Below are positions 1-9,128 of a DNA stretch of 64,000 nucleotides, piece after piece. Position numbers and translations under genes: made by a program. Below the pieces are notes generated by a model, which saw only the letters and a list, made by a program, of their open reading frames with translations, was not told where the DNA came from and searched no databases. Position 1 is the first letter of the stretch; each line of letters begins with the position of its first letter. Origin of the DNA: Streptomyces sp. WZ-12. Lineage in GTDB: Bacteria > Actinomycetota > Actinomycetes > Streptomycetales > Streptomycetaceae. Location of the stretch: the NCBI RefSeq assembly GCF_028898845.1, contig NZ_CP118574.1, forward strand, positions 5,181,001-5,245,000. Reading direction: 5' to 3'.

Positions 1-1
1 C

Positions 2-2284
2 GTGGTCGACGCCGATCCCCGGGCGGCGGTGCCCTGGTTGGCGACGGCGTACGTCCCCGCGCCCTCCCTGGAGGAGATAGTCAATGAGTGCGGACCGCTG
101 CCCGTCCAGGCGGTGCGCTGGTTGGCGGCCGGCATCGCGGAGGCGCTCCAGTCCATCCACGGCGCCGGCCTGGTCCACCGCGACCTGAAGCCGTCGAACG
201 TCCTGGTGGTCGAGGACGGCCCCCGGGTCATCGACTTCGGCATCGCCTCCGGGGTGTCCAACACCCGGCTGACGATGACCAATGTGGCCGTCGGCACTCC
301 GGCCTACATGTCGCCGGAGCAGGCCCGCGACTCCCGCAGCGTCACCGGCGCCAGCGACGTCTTCTCGCTCGGCTCCACCCTGGTCTTCGCCGCCACCGGG
401 CACGCGCCCTTCCACGGCGCCAACCCGGTCGAGACGGTCTTCATGCTGCTCCGCGAGGGCCCCGATCTGGTCGGGTTGCCGGACGAGCTGCGGCCGTTGA
501 TGGAGTCCTGCATGCAGATGGAGGCGGCCCACCGGCCGTCCCCGGCCGATCTCCAGTCCGAGTTGGCGCCGCACCTGTTCAGCTCCGGCGGGGACGACAG
601 CGGCACCGCGTCGGCCTGGTTGCCGCCCGGTGCCGTGGCGCTCATCGAGCGGCGCCGCGGCGGCGGCCGGGGCGCGGTCGCGCCGAGCACCCCGCGGGCC
701 GTCGCCGTGCCCCGCGGCTCCGGCCCCCAGGAGCCCGCGTTCCCGCCCCTGCCCAGGACCCCGCCGCAGCACGCCGAGGCCGGCCGGCCCGCCGACGGCT
801 GGCCCGGCCGGATCGGTGCCGGCCCCGGGTGCGCACCGCGCCGCCGACCCCCGCGGCGCCGCCCCGGTCCCGCAGCCCGCGCACGGGGTCGCGCCGGCCC
901 CGATGGCCGCCCCGCCCGCCCCCGACGGCGCGGCGGCCCCGTACGACTCGGTGGCTCGCACGCCCCGATAGGGCCCGGGCCCCGCGCCGCCGAGGCCCCG
1001 CAGCCGCGCGGGCAGGCCGCCGCCGGGACGAACTGGGTCCGGCCCCCGTCCGGTGCCCCCGGCGTACCGCAGCAGGGCGCGGCCCCGGCCAGCGGCGCCG
1101 GCCAGGGCGACGCCACGCACTCCGCCCCGCCGGAGGCCCCGCCCGCCGAGCCGGGCCGCTGGCGCCCCTGGCGGTTCCGGATGTCCAACGACGTCTGGGG
1201 CACCCCGGTCGTCGCCGACGAGCTGCTCTACGTCACCTCGTTCGAGGTGCACGCCCTCGATGTGGCCAGCGGGCGGCGGAAGTTCAAGACCCGCGACGTC
1301 GCCTGGGCGATGACGGTCGCCGACGGCCGGATCCACGCCTCCGACGGCCCCACCCTCTACGCCCTGGACGCCGCGGACGGCGGCGAACGCTGGCGGCTGA
1401 GCAGCGAGGCGTGGATCTACGCCCTCGCCGCCGACCGCGGCACCGTCGTCACCAGCACCCGCGGCGGCGGCGTCCAGGCGCGGGAGGCCGCCAGCGGCGA
1501 GCTGCTGTGGGAACTGACCGGCGTCCAGACCGACTTCGAGAATCCCGAGACCGCGCCGGTGGTGCACGACGGCACGGTCTACGTCTGGGCCGACGCCCGG
1601 CTGAAGGCGCTCCAGGTGCGCACCGGCGCCGAACTCTGGTCGTATCCGGTGGGGGACGTGGCGTCCTGCAGCGGCGTCCCGATGCGGGTGCTGCCCGCGC
1701 CGGACGGCTCGGTGTACGTCGTCGCCGGCACCCGGGTGCTCGCCTTCGACGCCGCCCGCGGCGACGTCCGTTGGCACTTCGAGGCGCCCGCGGTCTTCCT
1801 GAGCCCGCCGGCCTTCGCGCCCGGACCGGCCGTCGCCGGCGGCGGGATCTATCTGGCCGACTACCTCGGCACGGTCTACGCCCTCGACGCGGCGGACGGC
1901 CGGGACCGCTGGCGGATCGCCACCGAGGCCCGCCAGTCCGCGGCCCCCGTCCTGGTTGCGCAGGGCGCCGTCCACCTGGGCAGCGGCAAGGCCCTCTACA
2001 CCCTCGACGCGGTGACCGGCACCCCGCGCTGGCGCTTCCAGGCGGGCGCCGACATCGTGGGCTCCCCGGTCGTCGCCGAGGGCCGGGTGCACTTCGGGTC
2101 GGCCGACCACTGCCTCTACACCCTCGACGCGATGGGCGGGCAGTTGCGCTGGAAGCTGGCCACCGGCGGCGAGATCACCGGTTCGCCGGTGGCGGTCGGC
2201 GGGGTGGTCTACGCGTGCAGCAAGGACCGTTGCGTGTACGCGCTGGACGCCGCGAAGGGGACGGGGCAGGCGCGGCGCCCGTAG
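2..2284 (+). CDS. afsK: AfsK-like Ser/Thr protein kinase with C-terminal PQQ beta-propeller (5' partial)
   Basis: The gene runs in from the left edge; glycine loop and N-lobe lysine lie outside the window. Visible are the catalytic HRDLKPSN (about residues 59-66), the DFG (78-80) and the [10 protein letters not shown] activation segment. A Pro/Gly/Arg-rich linker of about 200 residues follows, then PQQ-type propeller blades with repeated [10 protein letters not shown] signatures to the C-terminus. Known: AfsK of S. coelicolor has this architecture and phosphorylates AfsR to switch on secondary metabolism. An afsR and afsS pair lies 9-12 kb downstream, which supports the assignment, although other PQQ kinases exist in the genus. 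It would act at the membrane or in the cytoplasm. Oddity: within the linker, positions about 810-965, the reading frame is Arg-rich while the next frame gives the usual Ala/Pro composition, as if two compensating frameshifts were present. Confidence 0.8.
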   Translation: MVDADPRAAVPWLATAYVPAPSLEEIVNECGPLPVQAVRWLAAGIAEALQSIHGAGLVHRDLKPSNVLVVEDGPRVIDFGIASGVSNTRLTMTNVAVGTPAYMSPEQARDSRSVTGASDVFSLGSTLVFAATGHAPFHGANPVETVFMLLREGPDLVGLPDELRPLMESCMQMEAAHRPSPADLQSELAPHLFSSGGDDSGTASAWLPPGAVALIERRRGGGRGAVAPSTPRAVAVPRGSGPQEPAFPPLPRTPPQHAEAGRPADGWPGRIGAGPGCAPRRRPPRRRPGPAARARGRAGPDGRPARPRRRGGPVRLGGSHAPIGPGPRAAEAPQPRGQAAAGTNWVRPPSGAPGVPQQGAAPASGAGQGDATHSAPPEAPPAEPGRWRPWRFRMSNDVWGTPVVADELLYVTSFEVHALDVASGRRKFKTRDVAWAMTVADGRIHASDGPTLYALDAADGGERWRLSSEAWIYALAADRGTVVTSTRGGGVQAREAASGELLWELTGVQTDFENPETAPVVHDGTVYVWADARLKALQVRTGAELWSYPVGDVASCSGVPMRVLPAPDGSVYVVAGTRVLAFDAARGDVRWHFEAPAVFLSPPAFAPGPAVAGGGIYLADYLGTVYALDAADGRDRWRIATEARQSAAPVLVAQGAVHLGSGKALYTLDAVTGTPRWRFQAGADIVGSPVVAEGRVHFGSADHCLYTLDAMGGQLRWKLATGGEITGSPVAVGGVVYACSKDRCVYALDAAKGTGQARRP

Positions 2285-2309
2285 GACGGGGCGGGCGCCC
2301 AGGGCGCGT

Positions 2310-2981
2310 TCACCGGGGCTCGTCCGGCGGCGGTTGCGGCGGCCCGTGCGGTGGTGGGCCCTGCGGTGCCCCGGTGGGGCCGTGTTCCGCGTGGTCCGGC
2401 GGGAGTTGGCGGCCCCACTCCACGGGCGGGGTCGGTGGCTGCGGCCTGAGGGGCTGGGTGGTGGACCGCGGATCGTGCGGTGCCGGGTGCCACTCCTGGG
2501 CGGCCGGGCGGCCCGGGTCCCAGGGCTCGGGCGGTGGCGGGCGCAGGGGCTCGTCCTCGTAGCGGGGCACCCGTCGGGCGCGCCCGCGCATGATCAGGGC
2601 GCCCAGGATCAGCAGTGCGCCGCCGCCCAGGGCGTTGGCGACGCCGACGCCCAGTCCGTGCGTGCCGGCGGTGAGTTCGCCCGCGCGCTGGCCCTGGCGG
2701 ACCATCCACAAGATGGTGAAACCCAGGACCACCAGCCCGGCGAGGGCGAGGAGCAACCGGGAGCGCAGCGCCACGCCGATCAGGGTCAGCAGCCCGGCGA
2801 AGACCATCGGGAGCACCAGGGAGCCGAAGAGCGTGGCGCCGTTGTCCGTGAGGCCGTTGAAGAGGTCCTCGATGCGGACGTCGCTGCCGTGACGGCCGTC
2901 GTACCAGGGACGGAAGGGGCTCCAGACGGCGGCCGTCGCTCCGATGAGGGCGATCAGGGAGCCGAGAACGTTGCGCACCAC
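2310..2981 (-). CDS. Small multi-span membrane protein with proline-rich tail
   Basis: A 223-residue protein with about four hydrophobic segments (residues roughly 3-22, 50-70, 75-95 and 110-135). A cytosolic tail of about 80 residues follows, dominated by Pro, Arg and Gln. No catalytic motif is visible and I do not recognise a characterised family. It is transcribed convergently with the AfsK-like gene, only 25 bases away. The divergent neighbour is a lipoprotein. Function unknown; a membrane scaffold or stress protein is possible. Confidence that it is a real gene is high because the hydrophobic pattern and codon bias fit. Confidence 0.7.
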   Translation of the reverse strand: MVRNVLGSLIALIGATAAVWSPFRPWYDGRHGSDVRIEDLFNGLTDNGATLFGSLVLPMVFAGLLTLIGVALRSRLLLALAGLVVLGFTILWMVRQGQRAGELTAGTHGLGVGVANALGGGALLILGALIMRGRARRVPRYEDEPLRPPPPEPWDPGRPAAQEWHPAPHDPRSTTQPLRPQPPTPPVEWGRQLPPDHAEHGPTGAPQGPPPHGPPQPPPDEPR

Positions 2982-3197
2982 CGGCGTCGCCTCGCTTCGA
3001 CTCGTCCCGTCGTCTCGCCCTCGTGACCGACGCTACGCCTGCCCGTCGACCCCCGCTAGACAAGCGGGCCCGCCTCCGGGCCGGCTCCGCTCAGGGGCCC
3101 GCACGGGCCGTCACCGGCACTTGCTAGGGTGCCGTGCACGCGTCAACCCCTTGGGGTGGCGCGGTGGGAACGTGACAACGGGGGATGGGCGAAGGAC

Positions 3198-3767
3198 ATG
3201 GCGCAGGGCACGCGTATGCGTACGGGCGGGACCATCGGGGGCCGGGTCGGCAAGGGGGTCAGGGCGGGTGTCGTCGCCGCGGTGGTGGCGGTCACGCTCG
3301 CCGGCGCCAGCGGCTGTGCGTTCAGCCGGCCCAAGCCGGCGCCGCTGCCGGACTGGGCGACGGCGTCGCCGTCCGCCAGTTACGACCCGGCGAACCCGAC
3401 GCCCTCGTACACCCCGCCCGGCTACGACAGCTACTCGCCGTCGCCGACCCAGGAGACCTTCGACCCGGACGGGCGGTCCGACATCCGCGGCAGCGGCTGC
3501 GACTTCTCCGCCTCGACGCGCCAGTTCAGCTACACGGTCTCGATCACCAACCCGTCGAAGACCAGCACGTTCTCCTACGACATGCGGGTCGACTGGATGA
3601 AGGACCGGCCGGCGGACGGCTCGTCCTACGGGGTGCACCAGCGCAGCGTCGTGGTGGCGCCCGGTGCGACCGAGACGTACACCGCCAAGTACACGCTGAA
3701 CCAGTCCTCTTGGCAGGCGTTCTGGTACACCTGCCAGATCACCCGGGCGCACAAGACCAAGATGTGA
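3198..3767 (+). CDS. Secreted lipoprotein of unknown function
   Basis: I start this at the ATG at 3198, five bases after a GAAGG ribosome site, rather than at an upstream in-frame start at 3129. From there the protein has 189 residues. It opens with a basic N-region, a hydrophobic core (about residues 23-36) and a lipobox ending in ASGC (Cys40), so it should be lipid-anchored outside the membrane. A Ser/Pro/Tyr-rich linker leads to a C-terminal domain of about 95 residues with two cysteines, resembling small beta-sandwich domains of secreted actinobacterial proteins. No enzyme motif is seen. It is a single gene, convergent with the crotonase gene across a 30-base gap. Confidence 0.7.
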   Translation: MAQGTRMRTGGTIGGRVGKGVRAGVVAAVVAVTLAGASGCAFSRPKPAPLPDWATASPSASYDPANPTPSYTPPGYDSYSPSPTQETFDPDGRSDIRGSGCDFSASTRQFSYTVSITNPSKTSTFSYDMRVDWMKDRPADGSSYGVHQRSVVVAPGATETYTAKYTLNQSSWQAFWYTCQITRAHKTKM

Positions 3768-3797
3768 GGCCGGTGGCGGCCGGGCGCGGCCGGCGGC

Positions 3798-4586
3798 TCA
3801 TCTGACGGGCGGCGGGTCGTCCCCGGTGGTGCGGGGGCGGGCGGTGAACAGGGCGCGTTGGCGCTCCGGCGGCAGGTTGCCGAGCGCGATCAGGTGCGGG
3901 GCGTGCGCCAACGCCCGGGAGCGGGTGGCCTCTTGGGCCGCCCACAGGGCCCGGACGGTGCCCTGGACGGCCTCGGTGGGCTGGGCGGCCAGCACCGCGG
4001 CGCGGCGCAGCGCGGTCTCGACCGCCGAGCCCGGCGCGGTCAGTTCGGAGACCAGCCCGACGGCGTGGGCGCGCCGGGCGCCGAGCCGTTCGGCGGTGCC
4101 CATCAGGGCGAGTCGGGCGATCTCCCCGTAGGGCATCCGCTGCGCCATGAGGACGGACTCGTAGGCGCTGACCATCCCGTAGGTGGTGTGCGGGTCGAAG
4201 AAGGTGGCGTCCTCGGCGGCGACGATGAACTCCGCCTCGCCGAGCAGGTAGAACGCGCCGCCGCAGGCCATGCCCTCGACCGCGGCGAGCACAGGTTTCC
4301 ACAGGTCGTTGGATTTCGGGCCGATGGTGCGCAGCGGGTCGTCGAGGGAGAACGGGGAGGCGGGCTGGGGCACTTCGGCGGAGCGGTCGATGCCGGTGCA
4401 GAAGGCGCGGCCGCCGGCGCCGGTGAGCACGGCCGCCCGGACGGTGTCGTCGAAGCGGAACTCCCGCCAGGTGGCGACCAGTTCGGCGGCGGTGGCGAGG
4501 TCGAGGGCGTTGTGGCGGGCGGGTCGGTCCAGGGTGACCAGGGCGACCCCGCCGGTGATCTCCGTGCGGAGCCCGGTGGACGTCAT
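3798..4586 (-). CDS. Enoyl-CoA hydratase/isomerase (crotonase) family protein
   Basis: 262 residues, normal for a crotonase. The oxyanion-hole segments are present (the AVLTGAGGRAFCTGID and EGMACGGAFYLLGEAEF regions), as is the C-terminal helical trimerisation part. It should bind an acyl-CoA thioester in the cytoplasm. Hydratase, isomerase or hydrolase activity cannot be told apart from the motifs, since the usual second catalytic Glu segment is divergent (FFDPHTTYGMV). The start codon overlaps the stop of the DUF35 gene (ATGA), so it is the last gene of a three-gene operon, thiolase-DUF35-crotonase. That operon is controlled from the palindrome at 6431. Confidence 0.85.
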   Translation of the reverse strand: MTSTGLRTEITGGVALVTLDRPARHNALDLATAAELVATWREFRFDDTVRAAVLTGAGGRAFCTGIDRSAEVPQPASPFSLDDPLRTIGPKSNDLWKPVLAAVEGMACGGAFYLLGEAEFIVAAEDATFFDPHTTYGMVSAYESVLMAQRMPYGEIARLALMGTAERLGARRAHAVGLVSELTAPGSAVETALRRAAVLAAQPTEAVQGTVRALWAAQEATRSRALAHAPHLIALGNLPPERQRALFTARPRTTGDDPPPVR

Positions 4587-5218
4587 GGGCGCTCCAGGAC
4601 CCAGCGGGGGAGGGTGGGGCCACTGGGCGGGGTGTGGAAGACCGCCCGGACCGGGGCGCCGATCCGCAGCCGGGCCGGGTCGACGGAGTTCAGGGCGGCG
4701 TCCGGGGCGGTGACGAGGTTGCCCACCAGGCGGATCCGGGGGGCCTCGGCGAGCTCGACGACGATCGCGTTGTAGGGGGCCTGCGCGGCGTAGGCGGGCA
4801 GCAGCGGCGGGTGCGGCACGACGTAGGACCAGATCCGGCCGCGGCCGGACATCCGCTGCCAGTGGGCGGCGAACGACTGGCAGTGCGGGCAGCAGGGGCG
4901 GGGCGGGAAGCGCGGTTCGTCGCAGTCGGAGCAGGTCTGGACGCGGAGTTCGCCGCGGGCCGCGTACTCCCAGAACGGGGCGCCGTCGTCGTCGGGGACG
5001 GGATGCAGCAGGTCGGCGGTGGGGTCGGCGAGATCGGCGGGTCGATTGTCAGTGGCGGCTGGCACGCTTGTGTTCATGGGATCACGGACGGTGAGGGAAG
5101 CGGGGTCGGTCATGGAATCGCGGTCGGTTGCGGGGTCGTCGTTGGGCGCGGAATCGCGGGTGGTCGTGGGGTCGGTCCCGGCGGCGGTGGCGCCGCGCGG
5201 GGAGCGGTCTGCGCGCAT
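4583..5218 (-). CDS. DUF35 OB-fold protein with rubredoxin-like zinc ribbon
   Basis: About 211 residues. The middle holds a zinc ribbon (CSDC then CPHC, 12 residues apart), followed by the OB-fold, the standard DUF35 layout. Such proteins are obligate partners of thiolase-fold enzymes: in cholesterol side-chain breakdown the Ltp2 aldolase needs the DUF35 part of ChsH2. Here it sits 6 bases downstream of a thiolase-like gene and overlaps the crotonase, so a complex with the thiolase-like protein is likely. The first 60 or so residues are low-complexity, repetitive Asp/Thr sequence atypical of the family. A later Met (at 5113 or near the MNTSV segment) could be the real start. Confidence 0.82.
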   Translation of the reverse strand: MRADRSPRGATAAGTDPTTTRDSAPNDDPATDRDSMTDPASLTVRDPMNTSVPAATDNRPADLADPTADLLHPVPDDDGAPFWEYAARGELRVQTCSDCDEPRFPPRPCCPHCQSFAAHWQRMSGRGRIWSYVVPHPPLLPAYAAQAPYNAIVVELAEAPRIRLVGNLVTAPDAALNSVDPARLRIGAPVRAVFHTPPSGPTLPRWVLERP

Positions 5219-5224
5219 CAGGTC

Positions 5225-6382
5225 TCAACTCCTCAGCAGCAGCGCGGAGGTGGGCACGCCCTCGCCCGCGGTGACGAGGCAGGTGGCGGCGTCCGGGACC
5301 TGCGCGGTGCTGGTGCCGCGCAGTTGCCGGACGCCCTCGGTGATGAGGTTGAAGCCGTGGACGTATGCCTCGGAGAGGCCGCCGCCGGCGGTGTTGAGGG
5401 GCAGGCGGCCGCCGCTCTCCAGGGCGCCGCCCTCGGTGAAGGCCGCGCCCTCGCCGCGTCCGCAGAAGCCGTAGCCCTCCAGGGAGAGGGGTATCAGGGG
5501 GGTGAACGCGTCATAGATCTGCGCCACGTCGACGTCCTGCGGTCCCAGGTCGGCGCCCTTCCACAGGTGGCGGGCGGCGGTCCAGGCCGGGCCGGTGAGC
5601 GGGTCGTCGTTCCAGTAGTTGACCATGCCGTGGTGCTGGGCGGGCAGCCCCTGGGCGGCGGCGTGGACGTAGACGGGTCGCTGGCGGCAGTCGCGGGCGC
5701 GCTCGGCGGCGACCACGACGCAGGCCAACGCACCGTCGGTCTCCAGGCAGTTGTCGAAGAGGCAGAGCGGTTCGCTGATCCAGCGCGCGGTCATGTACAT
5801 CTCGCGGGTCAGCGGGCGGTCGTACATCATCGCGGCCGGGTTCTGGTTGGCGCGGTTGCGGCAGGCGAGCGCGACGTTGAAGAAGTGGTCGCGGGTGGCG
5901 CCGTATTCGTGCATATAGCGCCGGGCCAGCAGGCCGATCTCGTCGGCCGGGCGGAGCAGTCCGAAGGGGCGGGTCCACTGCCCCGGAGTGGGCAGTTGGG
6001 CGCGGGTGTTGGTCCACGGGCGCGGCCCCGAGCCGCGCTTGCGGGACCGCCAGGCGACGCCGACGCTGGCCTGCCCGGTGGCGATGGCGGCGGCCAGGTG
6101 CGCCACCGTCGCACAGGAACCGCCGCCGCCGTAGCCGACCTTGGAGAAGTGGGTGACGTCGCCGGCGCCGATGGACTTGGCGATCTCGACCTCGTCGGTC
6201 TCCTCCATGGTGTACGAGGCGAAGGCGTCCACCTCGGAGGGCGCGATGCCGGCGTCGTCCAGGGCGGCGACGATCGCCCGGCACGCCAAGCTCTTCTCGG
6301 ATTCCGGGAGCCGTTTGGCAAAGGGAGTCTGTCCGATACCGACGATCGCCGTAGCGTCCTTGAGGGTCGCCCCCATCGCCAC
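5225..6382 (-). CDS. Thiolase-like protein (SCP-x/Ltp type), probable partner of the DUF35 protein
   Basis: 385 residues in the lipid-transfer-protein/SCP-x branch of thiolases. Seen: VGIGQTPFAKR at the N-terminus, a Gly-rich loop with a Cys at residue 90 (GGGGSC), IYDAFT and the NTAGGGLSEAYVHG segment near the C-terminus. Family knowledge: members are either degradative thiolases or, when paired with DUF35 proteins, retro-aldolases cutting beta-hydroxyacyl-CoA side chains. The adjacent DUF35 gene makes an aldolase role attractive, but the retained Cys keeps thiolysis possible. First gene of the operon. It is transcribed divergently from the acyl-CoA ligase, with a CTGACGGGTAGTCAG operator 49 bases upstream of the start. 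Confidence 0.85.
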   Translation of the reverse strand: MAMGATLKDATAIVGIGQTPFAKRLPESEKSLACRAIVAALDDAGIAPSEVDAFASYTMEETDEVEIAKSIGAGDVTHFSKVGYGGGGSCATVAHLAAAIATGQASVGVAWRSRKRGSGPRPWTNTRAQLPTPGQWTRPFGLLRPADEIGLLARRYMHEYGATRDHFFNVALACRNRANQNPAAMMYDRPLTREMYMTARWISEPLCLFDNCLETDGALACVVVAAERARDCRQRPVYVHAAAQGLPAQHHGMVNYWNDDPLTGPAWTAARHLWKGADLGPQDVDVAQIYDAFTPLIPLSLEGYGFCGRGEGAAFTEGGALESGGRLPLNTAGGGLSEAYVHGFNLITEGVRQLRGTSTAQVPDAATCLVTAGEGVPTSALLLRS

Positions 6383-6430
6383 CTCCGTGGTCGGCGGTCA
6401 CTGCTGACAGCGGAGGAGGCTACCGCTAAT

Positions 6431-6445
6431 CTGACGGGTAGTCAG
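6431..6445. promoter_or_regulatory. Predicted TetR-type operator, divergent thiolase/ligase promoter
   Basis: CTGACGGGTAGTCAG, with 5-bp inverted arms CTGAC/GTCAG. It lies between the divergent starts at 6382 and 6491. The same 15-mer pattern recurs upstream of most catabolic genes in this window. Confidence 0.7.
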
Positions 6446-6490
6446 CTAGTGCGACGGTACGGGTCCTTGCGGCACACGGGAGGCAGTGCG

Positions 6491-8152
6491 ATGGACGAAC
6501 GGCTCGATGCGCGGGCGGACTTGGCGTACGGCTCGCTGGCCCATCTGGTGCGCGCCGCCGCCGACCGGTACGGCCCCCGGGAGGCCGTGGTCGAGGGCCG
6601 CACCCGGCTCTCCTACGCCGAGTTGGGCGCGCGGGCGGAGCGGGCCGCCGCGGCCTGCCTCGCGGCCGGCGTCACCCGCGGCGACCGGGTCGCGGTCTGG
6701 GCGCCCAACACCCTCGACTGGATCGTCGCCGCGCTCGGCGCGGTGACCTCCGGCGCCGTCCTGGTCCCGGTCAACACCCGCTTCAAGGGCGCCGAGGCCG
6801 CCGACATCCTGCGCCGCACCCGCGCCAGGCTGCTCTTCGTCACCGGCACCTTCCTCGGCACCTCCTACGTCGCCTCGCTGCGCCGGGCCGCCGAGCGGGG
6901 CGAGGGGCGCGGCCCGCTGCCCGGACTGCCGCACCTGGAGCGGGTGGTGGTGCTCGCCGACGACGCCCCCGCCGACTTCACCACCTGGCGCGCCTTCCTC
7001 GCCGAGGGCGCGGCGGTGCCGCCCGGTACGGTGCGGGCCCGGGCCGACGCCCTCGGCCCCGACGACCCGTCCGACATCATCTTCACCTCCGGCACCACCG
7101 GCCACCCCAAGGGCGCCGTGATCACCCACGGCCAGACCCTGCGCGCCTACGACGTATGGAGCGAACTGGCCGGCCTGGAGGAGGGCGACCGCTACCTCAT
7201 CGTCAACCCCTTCTTCCACACCTTCGGCTACAAGGCCGGCGCCCTCGCCTGTCTGCTGCGCGGCGCGACGATGGTCCCGCAGCCGGTCTTCAGCGTGGAG
7301 ACCGCGCTCGCCAACATCGCCGCCGAGCGGATCTCCGTCCTCCCCGGCCCACCCACCCTCCACCAGCAACTCCTGGACCACCCCGACCGCGCCCTGCACG
7401 ACCTCTCAGCGCTGCGCCTGGTCGTCACCGGCGCCGCCGTCGTCCCCCTGGAGCTGGTGGAACGGCTGCGCGGCGAGCTGAAGGTGGCCACCGTCCTGAC
7501 CGCCTACGGGCTCTCGGAGAGCACCGGAGTGGTCACCATGTGCCGCCGCGGCGACCCGCCCGGGGTGATCGCGGCGACCTCGGGCCGCGCGATACCGGAC
7601 ACCGAGGTCCGTATCGTCGACGCCGCCGACCGCCCGCGGCCGCCCGGCGAGCCCGGCGAGGTCCTGGTCCGCGGCTACCACGTGATGTCCGGCTACTTCG
7701 AGGACCCGGCCGCCACCGCCCGCGCCCTGACCCCCGACGGCTGGCTGCGCACCGGCGACGTCGGCGTCCTCGACGCGGACGGCAACCTCCGGATCACCGA
7801 CCGGCTCAAGGACATGTTCATCGTCGGCGGCTTCAACGCCTACCCCGCCGAGATAGAGCAACTCCTCGCCCGCCACCCGGACATCACCGAGGCCGCCGTC
7901 GTCGGCATCCCCGACCGCCGCCTCGGCGAAGTCGGCAAGGCGTACGCGGTCCGCCGCACCGGCTCCCGCCTCACCGCCGACGACCTGATCGCCTGGTCCC
8001 GCCGGGAGATGGCCAACTACAAGGTCCCCAGGGAGGTGGAGTTCGTCCCCGACCTCCCGCGCAACGCCAGCGGCAAGGTGGTGAAGGGGAAGCTGCGGGG
8101 GAGGGGGGACGGAGGCGGTGGGACGTGGCGCCGTGACGCGATGGCGCCGTGA
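6491..8152 (+). CDS. FadD3-like acyl-CoA synthetase
   Basis: The ATG at 6491 is preceded by GGGAGG at 6478-6483; the open frame extends far upstream but that part is antisense to the thiolase operon. 553 residues of an ANL-superfamily ligase: P-loop TSGTTGHPKGA, AYGLSEST, the hinge region GWLRTGDVG...DRLKDMFIVGGFN and the catalytic lysine in NASGKVVKGKL. The YPAEIEQ segment after GGFN is typical of FadD3-type ligases, which activate the propionate side chain of the steroid C/D-ring remnant. It forms acyl-AMP, then acyl-CoA, in the cytoplasm. Divergent from and probably co-regulated with the thiolase operon. The exact acid is not deducible. Confidence 0.85.
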   Translation: MDERLDARADLAYGSLAHLVRAAADRYGPREAVVEGRTRLSYAELGARAERAAAACLAAGVTRGDRVAVWAPNTLDWIVAALGAVTSGAVLVPVNTRFKGAEAADILRRTRARLLFVTGTFLGTSYVASLRRAAERGEGRGPLPGLPHLERVVVLADDAPADFTTWRAFLAEGAAVPPGTVRARADALGPDDPSDIIFTSGTTGHPKGAVITHGQTLRAYDVWSELAGLEEGDRYLIVNPFFHTFGYKAGALACLLRGATMVPQPVFSVETALANIAAERISVLPGPPTLHQQLLDHPDRALHDLSALRLVVTGAAVVPLELVERLRGELKVATVLTAYGLSESTGVVTMCRRGDPPGVIAATSGRAIPDTEVRIVDAADRPRPPGEPGEVLVRGYHVMSGYFEDPAATARALTPDGWLRTGDVGVLDADGNLRITDRLKDMFIVGGFNAYPAEIEQLLARHPDITEAAVVGIPDRRLGEVGKAYAVRRTGSRLTADDLIAWSRREMANYKVPREVEFVPDLPRNASGKVVKGKLRGRGDGGGGTWRRDAMAP

Positions 8153-8263
8153 CGCGATGACGCCCTGGCGTGCTGGTGCCGTGGCGCCGCGGTGTCGGGT
8201 GGCGTGAGGGGCCGGCGGCCGGGCCGGACCGGATGTCTCCCCTCCTGCGCCCTTACCCGGACG

Positions 8264-8926
8264 TCAGGGGCAAGCGGCGCGCGGGTTCCGCGGCGGCGTC
8301 CAGTCCGGGTGCCGGCCGCTGAGCGCCACCACCCGGTCCAGCAGCGGCGCGTCCGCCGAGACCGGGACCGCCGCGCCGAAGGGCGACCCGGACTCCGGGC
8401 CGGCGGCGGTGGCCGCGAGCAGCGCGTACGAGACGTCCAGGCTCGGGCCGTCGGGCGCGTAGTCCTGGCCGGTGGCGCGCGCCAAGTCCCAGCCGTGCAC
8501 GACCAGTTCGTTCAGCGCGAACCTGCCGGCGGCGGCCCCGGGCAGGGTGACGTCCCCCACCTGCGTCTCGCGCTTCCAGGCGGCCGGGGCGCGCCAGGCC
8601 GCCGCCAACGCGTCCAGGTTGCCCGCCAGCTCCGCGCGCCACCCGGGGGCGAGCTCCGGCAGCGCCGTGCCCGGAGGCGTGTCGGTGGTCGGCCCCAGCT
8701 CCTTGCGCGCGGCGTCCCGGAACGCGGCGGTCAGCCCGACCAGATGGCCGAGCAGATGGCGCACGGCATAGGCGCTGCACGGGGTGGGCGCGGCCAGTTG
8801 CTCCTCGGCCGTGCCCGCGGCGAGCCGGGCGACCTCCCGGGCCTGCGCCGCGAGGTCGACCAACGGGGCGCCCGCCGCGGGCCGTTGCTCCGGGTGCTGG
8901 GCCGCGTTCCGCTCCGCGTCCGTCAT
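8264..8926 (-). CDS. TIGR03086 family metal-binding protein (DinB / maleylpyruvate-isomerase-like)
   Basis: 220 residues. The four-helix DinB/MDMPI N-terminal fold is indicated by the TPCSAYAVRHLLGHLVG segment and the downstream NELVVHGWDLARATGQ segment. Their histidines plus the early acidic helix normally bind a divalent metal. Many such proteins in actinobacteria use mycothiol, but this subfamily has no assigned reaction. It is convergent with the FadD3-like gene and lies 200 bases downstream of another ligase on the same strand, separated from it by a very strong hairpin. Membership in the catabolic system is therefore uncertain. Confidence 0.75.
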   Translation of the reverse strand: MTDAERNAAQHPEQRPAAGAPLVDLAAQAREVARLAAGTAEEQLAAPTPCSAYAVRHLLGHLVGLTAAFRDAARKELGPTTDTPPGTALPELAPGWRAELAGNLDALAAAWRAPAAWKRETQVGDVTLPGAAAGRFALNELVVHGWDLARATGQDYAPDGPSLDVSYALLAATAAGPESGSPFGAAVPVSADAPLLDRVVALSGRHPDWTPPRNPRAACP

Positions 8927-9001
8927 CGTCCGGCTCCCTTCTCGCCCGGCTTCGCCGACCGTTGGCCGACTTCACCGGCTTCGCTGGTTTCACCGCAGTC
9001 A

Positions 9002-9057
9002 CGGTCTTCACTGGTGTGGGGCGGGCCATAGCGTTCGCCCCACACCAGTGAAGACCG
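9002..9057. terminator. Long perfect hairpin, probable terminator of the 9129-10736 gene
   Basis: Arms 9002-9023 and 9036-9057 are perfectly complementary over 22 bp with a 12-base loop. There is no T-run, as is common for Streptomyces terminators. Degenerate GGCTTCGCC/GACTTCACC repeats precede it. Confidence 0.6.
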
Positions 9058-9128
9058 CGGCGCCCCGGGAGACTCGTCGCCGCGCCGCCGACGGACAAGG
9101 GGGCCGCAGAGCCGAAGGGGAAGCCCGG

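Noticed and set aside
4634..6490. Upstream extension of the FadD3-like ligase
   Set aside because: It runs antisense through the thiolase and DUF35 genes; GGGAGG and family N-terminus support the ATG at 6491.
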